From the NCBI RefSeq assembly GCF_027484545.1, contig NZ_JAIXST010000075.1, positions 1-58,922 of the forward strand: a stretch of 58,922 nt of DNA, given 5' to 3'. The DNA is from Runella sp. (lineage in GTDB: Bacteria > Bacteroidota > Bacteroidia > Cytophagales > Spirosomataceae). The notes below the pieces were generated by a model, which did not search any database, was not told the origin of the DNA, and saw nothing but the letters and a program-made list of their open reading frames with translations. Of this stretch, positions 24,867 through 32,949 are shown piece after piece; the first letter of the stretch is position 1; each line of letters starts with the position of its first letter. Both the position numbers and the translations under genes were made by a program.

Positions 24867-26672
24867 ATGATCAATAAAGTAGTAACCGGGGCCGATGCGG
24901 CCATTGCAGATATTCAGGACGGAGCCGTATTGATGTTGGGGGGATTTGGATTGTGCGGTATTCCTGAAAATTGTATTGCAGCTCTGGTGGAGAAAGGAGT
25001 CAAAAACCTGACCTGTATTTCAAACAATGCTGGCGTGGATAATTTTGGAATTGGGTTGATGCTTCAAAAGCATCAGGTCAAAAAAATGATTTCGTCGTAC
25101 GTGGGTGAAAACAAGGAGTTTGAACGACAGTTGCTCTCGGGAGAACTGGAAGTGGAACTGATTCCCCAAGGTACGCTTGCCGAGCGGATAAGGGCAGGAG
25201 GAGCGGGGATACCTGCGTTTTTTACCCCGGCCGGGGTAGGAACCGAAGTAGCCGAAGGCAAAGAAGTCAGGGAGTTTAACGGAAAAAAATACCTGATGGA
25301 ATCGTGGCTAAGAGCTGACTTTTCAATCGTGAAAGCCTGGAAAGGGGATACTTCGGGGAATCTGGTTTTTAGAGGTACTGCCCGAAACTTCAATCCCATG
25401 ATGGCAGCAGCCGGCACGGTTTGCATTGCCGAAGTGGAAGAATTGGTTCCGGCGGGAGAGTTAGAACCCAACGAGATTCACGTTCCGGGCATCTATGTTC
25501 AGCGGATTTTTGAAGGTAAAAACTACGAAAAGCGAATTGAGCAACGGACAACGGCCCCCAGCCCCCTAACCCCCAATGGGGGAACAAATCTTTTACGGGA
25601 TTCTTCCTATTGGCAAAAAGCGGATCCTTTTACTTATGGACTTTTGAAAGATTATTCAAAGAGAATGAGAAATAATCCTACTCAAGCTGAGGAAATTATG
25701 TGGGAGGGGTTAATTGGGAAAAAGTTGGAAGGATATAAGTTTAGAAGACAACATATTATTGGCCAATACATTGCAGACTTTGTTTGTTTAAGAGAGGGGT
25801 TGATTATCGAAATTGACGGGTCTATTCATCAATTGCCTGATAATCTGGTATCAGATAAAGAAAGAACAATTTGGTTGGAAAATGAAGGGTATCATGTTCT
25901 TCGTTTTACAAATGATGAGATACTTTTTAAACGAGAAGAAGTTCTAAAAAAGATTGAAACCCATTTAAAATCAGCGTATAAAGGAGCTCCCCCATTGGGG
26001 GCGGGGGGGGCTGGACCGCTCGACAAATTCGGCATTGCCAAACGCATTGCCAAAGAACTTCGTGATGGTTACTATGTCAACTTGGGCATTGGAATTCCCA
26101 CCTTAGTGGCCAACTACATCCCCGAAGGTATCAACGTAGTACTGCAATCAGAAAACGGCTTGCTCGGCATTGGGCCATTCCCTACGGAAGAGCAAGTGGA
26201 TGCAGATTTAATCAATGCAGGAAAACAAACAGTAACCATGCAGGACGGCTCTTCGCTGTTCAGTTCGGCGGAGAGTTTTGCCATGATTCGCGGTGAACAC
26301 GTGGATTTGACCATTTTGGGAGCCATGGAAGTGTCTGAAAATGGGGATATTGCCAATTGGAAAATCCCCGGAAAGATGGTGAAAGGCATGGGCGGTGCGA
26401 TGGATTTGGTGGCTTCTGCCAAAAATATCATCGTAGCCATGCAGCACGTCAACAAAGCGGGTGAATCCAAATTGCTCAAAAAATGCAGCCTGCCTCTGAC
26501 GGGTATTAGTTGTGTCAAGAAAATCGTGACCGAACTCGGCGTGTTTGAAGTTGTGCCCGAAGGAGGCTTTAAACTATTGGAAATTGCACCGGGGATAACG
26601 GTTGACTATGTTGAGTCAGTGACGGAAGGAAAGTTGATTGTGGAAGGTGAAGTGCCGGTGATTGAGGTTTAA
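24867..26672 (+). CDS. Fused 3-oxoacid CoA-transferase with an in-frame DUF559 nuclease-like insertion
   Basis: 601 residues. The A subunit (1-228) has LMLGGFGLCGIPENC and RAGGAGIPAFFTPAG and ends NYEKRIEQRT. The B subunit (about 384-601) starts LDKFGIAKRIAKELRDGYYV and has the active-site Glu in LQSENGLLGIG. Between them 154 residues are foreign: repeat-coded APSPLTPNGG, a DUF559 domain, and repeat-coded APPLGAGGAGP. Without the insert the protein would be 447 residues, the same as its paralogue at 17236. The A/B sequences look more like acetoacetate:succinyl-CoA transferase ScoAB than the first copy. The reading frame is intact throughout, so a chimeric protein is predicted. Confidence 0.88.
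   Translation: MINKVVTGADAAIADIQDGAVLMLGGFGLCGIPENCIAALVEKGVKNLTCISNNAGVDNFGIGLMLQKHQVKKMISSYVGENKEFERQLLSGELEVELIPQGTLAERIRAGGAGIPAFFTPAGVGTEVAEGKEVREFNGKKYLMESWLRADFSIVKAWKGDTSGNLVFRGTARNFNPMMAAAGTVCIAEVEELVPAGELEPNEIHVPGIYVQRIFEGKNYEKRIEQRTTAPSPLTPNGGTNLLRDSSYWQKADPFTYGLLKDYSKRMRNNPTQAEEIMWEGLIGKKLEGYKFRRQHIIGQYIADFVCLREGLIIEIDGSIHQLPDNLVSDKERTIWLENEGYHVLRFTNDEILFKREEVLKKIETHLKSAYKGAPPLGAGGAGPLDKFGIAKRIAKELRDGYYVNLGIGIPTLVANYIPEGINVVLQSENGLLGIGPFPTEEQVDADLINAGKQTVTMQDGSSLFSSAESFAMIRGEHVDLTILGAMEVSENGDIANWKIPGKMVKGMGGAMDLVASAKNIIVAMQHVNKAGESKLLKKCSLPLTGISCVKKIVTELGVFEVVPEGGFKLLEIAPGITVDYVESVTEGKLIVEGEVPVIEV
25553..26014 (+). mobile_element. Candidate mobile element: DUF559 nuclease-like ORF between inverted C/G palindromic repeats
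   Basis: The left end (25553-25583) and right end (25986-26014) are inverted copies of the same repeat (CCCCCATTGGGGG core with the outer G run ending GCTGG). The 402 bases between are visibly more AT-rich than the host gene and encode a DUF559/Vsr-like PD-(D/E)XK domain: NPTQAEEIMWEGL, GYKFRRQHIIGQYIADFVC, LIIEIDGSIHQ and GYHVLRFTNDEIL. Likely metal/catalytic residues are the Glu of QAEE, Asp of ADFVC and Glu of EIDG. The total is 462 bases, an exact multiple of three, inserted at the A/B junction. Five solo copies of the repeat lie in the same cluster. Confidence 0.75.
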
Positions 26673-26689
26673 GAGATTGTTTATAGTGC

Positions 26690-26772
26690 CATTGCAGGTG
26701 TTTTTCACCTGCAATGTTAAGCCAGCTATTGATTCCAAAGAAAACATTGGTGAAAGCACCACCGTTGGCATA
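26690..26772. repeat. Paired-hairpin repeat behind the CoA-transferase
   Basis: Perfect stem CATTGCAGGTG (26690-26700), loop TTTTT, CACCTGCAATG (26706-26716). About 30 bases on is a second, weaker stem (TTGGTG, AAAG, CACCACC). The same TTTGCAGGTG unit recurs at 32230 and 32804. It lies between two convergent genes and could stop transcription in both directions. Confidence 0.75.
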
Positions 26773-26795
26773 ACATCAAAGTTGGCCAATCATTA

Positions 26796-27683
26796 TCAAT
26801 TCATTCCTCTATACTCATTTGGACTTACTCCCACCTTTTGCTTAAAGAATCGGGTAAAATGCTGCGGGTATTTGAAGCCCAATTCGTAAGAAATCTCACT
26901 GAGCGATTTAGCGGTGTCAAAAATCCGCTCTTTCGCCAAATCAATCAGATGAAGCTGAATGTATTCCAAAGCGGTTTTCCCCGTTTCTTTTTTGATTAAA
27001 TCGCCAAAATAATTGGGGGAAAGATGCAATTCATCGGCAAAATAGGCAACGGTTGGCACGCCGTTGGTTTTCAGTTTTTCGCCCAACAAATACTCGTTCA
27101 GTTTTTGCTCAAATTGCTCAATAATGCCGTGATTGACATGCTCGCGGGTGATAAACTGGCGGTCATAAAATCGCGAACAATATTTCAGAAGCAACTCAAG
27201 ATTGGCCACGATCAACTTTTTACTGTGCCGGTCAATGTTTTGTTCGATTTCGGTGGCAATATTTCCAAAACAAGTAGTTACAACTTCTTTTTCTTTCTCC
27301 GAAAGATGCAATGCTTCATTGGATTGGTAGCTGAAGAATGAATATTCGTGAATCTGCTTGCCCAAACTCATGCCTTTGATAAGATCGGGATGAAAGATGA
27401 GGGCCGTGCCGTAAGGTTGATGCAGTTCGCCTTCGGGCTCGTTGGTGATGATCTGCCTTGGTCCAAAAAACACCACGGTTCCTTCGGCATAATCATAATA
27501 TTGATTGCCATAGCGCAAATCCCCGCAGTGGGATTCTTTGATGATGACCGCATAAAAATTCAGCCTGAATTTGGTCCTTATTAATGGGGCAGCCTTATCC
27601 AAATCAACCAAATTGATAAGCGGGTGCAACGTTTTGTTGTTGAATGTCTCACTGTACTTTTTGATGGTATCGTAGATGAGCAT
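26796..27683 (-). CDS. AraC-family regulator
   Basis: 295 residues. The N-terminal cupin-like region (YAEGTVVFFGPRQIITNEPEG) is of the type found in many Bacteroidota AraC proteins; the C-terminal HTH pair covers about 195-295 (TVAYFADELHLSPNYFGDLIKKETG, then SEISYELGFKYPQHFTRFFKQKVGVSPNEYR). It is divergent from the broken porin-like gene and convergent with the CoA-transferase, so its target may be the 27.8-33 kb redox/lipoprotein genes. Ligand unknown. Confidence 0.85.
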   Translation of the reverse strand: MLIYDTIKKYSETFNNKTLHPLINLVDLDKAAPLIRTKFRLNFYAVIIKESHCGDLRYGNQYYDYAEGTVVFFGPRQIITNEPEGELHQPYGTALIFHPDLIKGMSLGKQIHEYSFFSYQSNEALHLSEKEKEVVTTCFGNIATEIEQNIDRHSKKLIVANLELLLKYCSRFYDRQFITREHVNHGIIEQFEQKLNEYLLGEKLKTNGVPTVAYFADELHLSPNYFGDLIKKETGKTALEYIQLHLIDLAKERIFDTAKSLSEISYELGFKYPQHFTRFFKQKVGVSPNEYRGMN

Positions 27684-27837
27684 CTGCGTGTTTTTTAGTC
27701 AAAACTACAAACGAAAAAGTGAACTCAACGTACCGACCGTAAAAATGGTAAGTAAAACCGTAAAATGTATAAAGGCAATCTTATAGGTACAGGGTAATTT
27801 TGCAGAAGATTATTTTTGAACGAATAACATCCTCTAA

Positions 27838-28627
27838 ATGAAGTACATAAATACGATTTTCTTTTTAGTTCTTTTTGCATTTGTTTCACAAACGAGCTTA
27901 GGACAGTCTCCCGACAGTACCCAAAGAGTCTCCACTTTTTCGGGTTCGGTGGGCATCACCAACAATGGTTTTTCTATCGTTCCGACATTCTCTTTAAACA
28001 GTCCGGCAACCATCATGAATTTTTATTGGCGTAAAAAAAGATTCAGTTTTGACCGCTGCGGCGGACCGTCCTGACATTCGCCTTGTTCCGGATGCGAGCA
28101 AAGGCGGTTTGATTTTTTGGTTCAGGTACCGACTGATCGAACAAAAAAAGTTCAGTTTGAGGATTGGATATCATCCTGCCTTTACGCTTATACGCCGCAA
28201 CCTAACCGAGAACGGAAAAACGACCGAAATAACCGAACTGTTGCGATTTCTGGCTTTTGAGGTTGTACCAAATTATAAAATCACGCCTAATTGGAGCATT
28301 GGAGCCGTGTATTTGCACGGTAGCGGTTTGCAAAAAAATGGCCCGCAAAACACCGATGTTTTCTTCTTAAACAATAGTATTTCCAACATCAAGGTAGGCG
28401 GAGATATCAGACTGCATCTTATTCCGATGGTGTATTTGTTGCTTACCGACGGCAGCCGAGGAACCTATTTTTCAGGAACCGCCATTCTGTCCAAAAAGGA
28501 TTTTCCGTTCACGCTTCAATCTACGATAAACCAAACTTTCCGGTCGAATATATCCGGTAACAAAGACTTTATGTGGAATGTAATGGTCGCCTATAACTTT
28601 AGCAGAAGCTTTAGAATCTTAAAATAA
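27838..28627 (+). pseudogene. Outer-membrane/porin-like secreted protein broken by a 16-bp GC-rich insertion
   Basis: The first piece (27838-28074) starts with a signal peptide (MKYINTIFFLVLFAFVSQTSLGQ) and reads to RKKRFSFD. The second piece (from about 28071 in another frame, to 28627) continues PDIRLVPDASKGGLIFWFRYRL and ends in aromatic, beta-strand-like YNFSRSFRILK. Deleting GCTGCGGCGGACCGTC (28055-28070) joins them perfectly as FSFDPDIRLV. The intact protein would be about 257 residues with alternating hydrophobic strands, fitting an outer-membrane barrel; the family is not identified. A -7 box TAATTTTG lies at 27795-27802. Confidence 0.8.
28055..28070. repeat. GC-rich mini-palindrome inserted in a coding sequence
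   Basis: A 16-base insert, GCTGCGGCGGACCGTC. Related GCGGCGGnCCGCT blocks occur at about 12807-12825, 33954-33974 and 41903-41917, each nested in an ATTCGTCATTC palindrome. Here it stands alone and shifts the reading frame by one. Confidence 0.65.
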
Positions 28628-28686
28628 CAAGTTCCAATTCTAATACGCCTATGCTTTAGGTGATATGTGAGTTAATGAAAAATTAA

Positions 28687-29250
28687 ATGAACAAAGAAAA
28701 AGACATTTTCGAACGAATGCTGGAAGGGGGTATTATTCGATATGAAGACCCCCAATTTCCCCAAATTACGGAGATTGTCAACGAAACCATGAAGTTGTCG
28801 CAAAAGCTGAACGCCTCAACCGACAGCAGCGAAGTACGGCAGTGGTTGAGTAAAATAATCAGAAAGAAGGTGGAGGAATCAACTACCGTATTTATTCCTT
28901 TTCACACCAATTTCGGGCGATTTATCAACATCGGAGAAAATGTGTTTATCAATCACGGCTGCAGTTTTTTGGATTTAGGCGGTATCACGATTGAAGACGA
29001 TGTACTGATTGGCCCGAATGTTCAGCTCATCACCGAAAATCATCCGATTCAACCCACTGAACGTAAAGCACTTGATTTAAAATCAATCCTGATAAAACGG
29101 AATGCGTGGGTTGGGGCAGGGGCAATCATCCTGCCGGGCGTAACGGTGGGCGAAAATTCGGTAGTAGCCGCCGGGGCGGTTGTCACCAAAGACGTTCCTG
29201 ACAATACCGTAGTTGCCGGAGTTCCGGCTAAAGTGGTTAAAATATTATAA
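28687..29250 (+). CDS. Hexapeptide-repeat (left-handed beta-helix) O-acyltransferase
   Basis: 187 residues with a helical N-terminus (about 1-60) and a left-handed beta-helix from about 70: FINIGENVFINHGCSFLDLGGITIEDDVLIGPNVQLITENHPI, then AWVGAGAIILPGVTVGENSVVAAGAVVTKDVPDNTVVAGVPAKVV. This is the maltose/galactoside O-acetyltransferase (LacA/Maa) layout, including the catalytic His of TENH and the AGVPAK end. It would transfer an acetyl group from acetyl-CoA to a sugar or small hydroxyl compound; the acceptor is unknown. It starts 59 bases after the broken porin-like gene and is followed by a cupin gene 9 bases on, likely an operon. Confidence 0.88.
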   Translation: MNKEKDIFERMLEGGIIRYEDPQFPQITEIVNETMKLSQKLNASTDSSEVRQWLSKIIRKKVEESTTVFIPFHTNFGRFINIGENVFINHGCSFLDLGGITIEDDVLIGPNVQLITENHPIQPTERKALDLKSILIKRNAWVGAGAIILPGVTVGENSVVAAGAVVTKDVPDNTVVAGVPAKVVKIL

Positions 29251-29259
29251 AACGTACCA

Positions 29260-29763
29260 ATGAAGTATTCACACCAACTTTTGACAGTAGCCGGCATACT
29301 TATAGTGATGTTGTTACTGTCAAATTGTAAAAACAGTAAAAATCTGAAAAAAATGGAAACTGCTAATCAACATTCGATTTTTCCAAAAGGGCAAAGACTC
29401 CCCACTGATTGGTTTACCGGCGAAGCATTTTTGCACCCTTTGGTCGTCAAAGATAAAAATCATGAATTCTCGGCCGGGGCAGTCACTTTCGAGCCGGGTG
29501 CCAGAACCCACTGGCATACGCATCCTAAAGGACAGGCTTTGATTGTGATCGAAGGACAAGGGTTTTATCAGGAAAAAGGGGCGGAGGCAAGAGGAATTAA
29601 AAAAGGGGATGTTGTGAATATCCCTGAAAATGTAGAGCATTGGCACGGTGCATCAGCTACTACAAAAATGGTCCACATTGCCATTACCAATTATAAGGAG
29701 GAGGTGCAGGTTACGTGGATGAATCCCGTCACGGATGAAGAGTTTGACAAAGTAAATCACTGA
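29260..29763 (+). CDS. Cupin-domain lipoprotein
   Basis: 167 residues. The hydrophobic N-terminus ends LLLSNCKNSKN, a lipobox-like site with Cys near residue 23. A single cupin follows: TFEPGARTHWHTHPKGQALIVIEGQGFYQ gives the His-rich metal motif 1, and GDVVNIPENVEHWHGA gives motif 2. It is close to the small quercetinase-/carboxymuconolactone-associated cupins (RHWHTH type) often found beside alcohol dehydrogenases in stress loci. Alternatively the internal Met at about 31 starts a cytosolic form. It is followed by two alcohol dehydrogenase genes. Confidence 0.85.
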   Translation: MKYSHQLLTVAGILIVMLLLSNCKNSKNLKKMETANQHSIFPKGQRLPTDWFTGEAFLHPLVVKDKNHEFSAGAVTFEPGARTHWHTHPKGQALIVIEGQGFYQEKGAEARGIKKGDVVNIPENVEHWHGASATTKMVHIAITNYKEEVQVTWMNPVTDEEFDKVNH

Positions 29764-29838
29764 AAGCGGTAGTCGGGTTCGCGGCCAAGTTTGTGACGAG
29801 AAAGGTCACGGTTACTTAAACAATCACCAACTAAATCA

Positions 29839-30897
29839 ATGGATGATATGAGTGTAAAAATTATAAACGCTTATTGAGCAGAAGCTTCTACGGCACCGAT
29901 AAAACATGTAACCATATCGCGCAGGGATGTTACGCCTCAGGATGTGGAAATAGATATTCTGTATTGCGGTATTTGTCATTCCGATCTACACGCTGTTCAC
30001 AATGATTGGGGTGGCACAGTCTATCCGATTGTTCCCAGTCACGAGATTATTGGAAAAATCACAAAAATTGGGGAAGGAGTTACCAAATTTAAAGTAGGCG
30101 ATTTGGCCGGGGTGGGATGTATCGTAGATAGTTGCCGCGAATGCGATCATTGTCACGATGGAAACGAACAATTTTGCGATAAGGGTTGGACCGTAGTCTT
30201 CAACTCACCCGACAAAAAACACGGCGGCATTACCTATGGTGGATTTTCGGAAAGCATTATAGTGGATGAAAATTATGTAGTGAATATTCCCGAAACATTG
30301 GATTTGGCCGGTGCAGCCCCGATTCTTTGTGCGGGTATTACGGTATATTCTCCTTTAAAGCACTGGAAAACAGGCCCCGGAAAAAACGTCGGTATCATCG
30401 GGCTGGGCGGTTTAGGCCACATGGCCATCAAAATCGCCAAGGCAATGGGCGCTTACGTAACGGTATTTACCATTTCCCAGGCAAAAGCTGAAGATGCGGA
30501 ACGTTTGGGTGCGGATAAGGTCGTTTTGTCATCTGACGCGGGACAAATGAAAAATTGTCCAAAACAGGACATGATTTTAGACACGGTATCTGCCAAACAC
30601 AACGTAAATGTTTACCTGAATTTGTTAAAAGTAGACGGTTCATTGGTCTTGGTTGGATTGCCCAATGAACCTCTGGAAGTAGGGGCTTTTAATGTTGTGA
30701 ATGGACGAAAAAGTTTCTCCGGTTCTAACATCGGCGGTATCGCCGAAACCAAGGAAGTGCTTGATTTTTGTGCAGAGCATAACATCACCGCAGAGATTGA
30801 ACTCATTAACCCTGAGCAGATCAATGAGGCTTTTGAGCGGTTGGAAAAAAGTGAAGTGAAATATCGCTTTGTGGTGGATATGAAGTCTTTTAAATAA
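29839..30897 (+). pseudogene. Zinc-dependent alcohol dehydrogenase (YahK/CAD type) with an early in-frame TGA
   Basis: From ATG 29839 the frame reads MDDMSVKIINAY, then TGA (29875-29877), then AEASTAPIKHVTISRRDVTPQDVEIDILYCGICHSDLH, all in phase. A single base change (GGA or GCA to TGA) explains it. The rest is intact: CGICHSD and the HE of PSHEIIG for catalytic zinc, CRECDHCHDGNEQFC for structural zinc, and the Rossmann GLGGLGHMAIKIAKAMGA. A shorter product could start at GTG 29944, but it would lack the first strand. The family reduces aldehydes, including aromatic ones, with NADPH. Confidence 0.75.
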
Positions 30898-30905
30898 AGA
30901 GAAAA

Positions 30906-30931
30906 CGACTTTGGTGATTACCCCAAAGTCG
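30906..30931. repeat. Hairpin repeat behind the first alcohol dehydrogenase
   Basis: CGACTTTGG (30906-30914) pairs with CCAAAGTCG (30923-30931) around TGATTACC. It is related to the second hairpin of the paired family (ACTTTAGTAAGAACACCAAAGTC at about 32849-32871). It may act as a terminator or REP-like unit. Confidence 0.55.
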
Positions 30932-31028
30932 GCTGTAGTTCGCTTATTTACTTAATGCTAAAAGTGTAAAGCGGTAGTAGGCAGTATTTTTTAATAATTA
31001 TTCAACCATTTCATTAGTAAAAAAACGT

Positions 31029-32199
31029 ATGAAAAATCAGAAACAGCAATCCAGAAGAAGGTTCATTCAGCAATCTTCATTTGCGGGAGCGGGTGTAATG
31101 CTTGCAAGTTTTTTCACAAAAAAGTACTATTAAACCTATTGGCAAGAATATAAAGTCGAAAGGTTATGCCGCCAAAAATGCATCGGGGAAATTAAGCCCT
31201 TGGGAATTCGAAAGAAAACCAGTGGGGGATAACGACATTCTGATTGATATAAAATTTGCGAGTATCTGCCATTCCGATATTCACCAAATGAAAGGCGATT
31301 GGGGAAAACAACAATATCCGCAGGTACCGGGTCATGAAATTGCCGGAATTGTGGCGGCAATAGGAAAAAATGTTACAAAATTTAAAGTGGGCGACAGAGC
31401 GGGTGTTGGCTGCATGGTGGATAGTTGTATGCATTGCGATAGTTGTAAACATGGCGAAGAGCAATTCTGTGATAATGGAGAAACGCTTTTTACCTATGGC
31501 TATCCCAATAAAAACTCACCTACAGGCATTACGCAAGGTGGCTACTCAACCAATATTGTAGTAAAAGACCATTTTGCGGTTCATATTCCCGACAACATCA
31601 GTCTTCAGGATGCCGCGCCATTGCTTTGTGCCGGGATTACAACCTATTCGCCATTGATGAGGGCAAATTTTAGAAGAGGCGATAAAGTGGGCGTTGCGGG
31701 TATTGGAGGATTGGGACACTTGGCGGTAAAATTAGCCGTGTCGAAAGGGGCTGATGTGTACGCATTTACAACATCAAAGGATAAAGTAAAAGACATTCTT
31801 GCATTTGGTGCAAAAGAAGCAATTGTGGTCGATAATATCGCAAAACTAAAACCATTCAAAGGAATGTTGGATTATATGGTTTCCACCATACCGACCCAAT
31901 ATGATGTAGCAGCTTACGCCTCTATGGTAAAAAGAGGAGGCTCTTATACGCAATTAGGAATGCCTGCGGGTTTTGAACTAACACTCAATAATTTAGGCTT
32001 AGCAACGTCGAATGTAAATTTTAATGCCTCCCTCATTGGTGGTATTCCTGAAACACAGGAAGTAGTTCACTATTGTGCGGATAATAATGTGTTGCCGCAA
32101 ATACAAATTATTAAAGCCGAACAGATAAATGAAGTCTGGGAAAAAGTGATGAATAAAGAAGCCAGATACCGCTATGTAATTGATGCCGCATCTTTCTGA
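31029..32199 (+). pseudogene. Tat-exported alcohol dehydrogenase, frameshifted at the signal peptide
   Basis: ATG 31029 opens MKNQKQQSRRRFIQQSSF and AGAGVMLASF, a twin-arginine signal. The frame then slips in a T6 run (31109-31114). With T5 the signal continues directly into SQKSTIKPIGKNIKSKGYAAKN and the complete dehydrogenase (31102-32199, 365 residues in the second frame). Zinc sites are ASICHSD, PGHEIAG and CMHCDSCKHGEEQFC; the Rossmann motif is AGIGGLGHLAVKLAVSKGA. It is a close relative of the gene at 29839. The slip may be a real mutation, a phase-variable tract or a read error. The cytosolic form could still be made from an internal start. Confidence 0.78.
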
Positions 32200-32229
32200 A
32201 AATGCGGAAACGGAAAGTTTTATTAGTGC

Positions 32230-32256
32230 CTTTGCAGGTGTTTTGCGCCTGCAAAG
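32230..32256. repeat. TTTGCAGGTG hairpin repeat
   Basis: CTTTGCAGGTG (32230-32240), loop, CGCCTGCAAAG (32246-32256) followed by a T run. It directly follows the alcohol dehydrogenase stop and fits a Rho-independent terminator as well as the dispersed repeat family. Confidence 0.65.
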
Positions 32257-32310
32257 TTTTTTAAATAAAGAGTTCAAATGAAAATAGACACGCTAATCAA
32301 ACAAATCACT

Positions 32311-32787
32311 ATGAAACGGTTATTGCTGACTTTCTCTTTTATGTTTTCAATGATTGCCTGTTTAGCCTCCTGCGATAAAGATAATTTACCACCAAATAAT
32401 ACCGAGGAAATGACAACTGACAATGCAGTAAAAAGCAACAAAGTTCGGATCAAAATCGGAGCAAGCACCTTTACGGCCACTCTTTTGGATAACCCCACCG
32501 CAAAAGCTTTTAAGGCGTTGTTGCCCCTGACAATCAGCATGAAAGAACTCAATAACAACGAGAAGTTTTTCGATTTGCCGAAAAGTCTTCCCACAAATTC
32601 GTCTGTCCCGGCAAGTATTCAATCGGGCGATTTGATGTTGTACGGTTCAAACACGTTGGTGCTTTTTTACAAGTCATTTTCAACCTCTTACAGCTATTCA
32701 AAGCTTGGGAAAATAGAGGATGTAAACGGGCTTGTGGCGGCACTTGGGACGGGCAATGTCACGGTTACATTTGAAATGGAGGAGTAA
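32311..32787 (+). CDS. Cyclophilin-like fold lipoprotein
   Basis: 158 residues from ATG 32311, chosen because MKRLLLTFSFMFSMIACLASC is a complete lipoprotein signal with the lipid Cys at about 21; the longer frame adds only ten residues ahead of it. The mature part KVRIKIGASTFTATLLDNPTAKAFKALLPLTISMKEL...GDLMLYGSNTLVLFYKSF...LGKIEDVNGL matches the cyclophilin-like family of small beta-barrel proteins. It is anchored to a membrane facing the periplasm or outside. Function unknown; members often accompany alcohol dehydrogenases and cupins in oxidative or aldehyde-stress loci, as here. Confidence 0.82.
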   Translation: MKRLLLTFSFMFSMIACLASCDKDNLPPNNTEEMTTDNAVKSNKVRIKIGASTFTATLLDNPTAKAFKALLPLTISMKELNNNEKFFDLPKSLPTNSSVPASIQSGDLMLYGSNTLVLFYKSFSTSYSYSKLGKIEDVNGLVAALGTGNVTVTFEMEE

Positions 32788-32803
32788 AGGGATAATTAGT
32801 GCC

Positions 32804-32871
32804 TTTGCAGGTATTTTTTGACCTGCAAAAGAACCTATGCTAAATAGGACTTTAGTAAGAACACCAAAGTC
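32804..32871. repeat. Paired-hairpin repeat, TTTGCAGGT type
   Basis: First stem TTTGCAGGT (32804-32812) and ACCTGCAAA (32821-32829). Second stem GGACTTTAGT...ACCAAAGTC at about 32849-32871. Both units occur elsewhere (26690, 30906, 32230), here in tandem. Confidence 0.65.
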
Positions 32872-32949
32872 GGCCAGACCGTTGATAAACTGACTGGTAA
32901 GAGTATTGGAAAGTTTGCCTGTACTTTACTGAAAGATTCAAAAAGCGCA

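Noticed and set aside
14340..26020. Reading the repeated C/G palindromes as a CRISPR array
   Set aside because: The copies are kilobases apart, lie inside or beside genes, have no regular spacing, and no cas genes are present.
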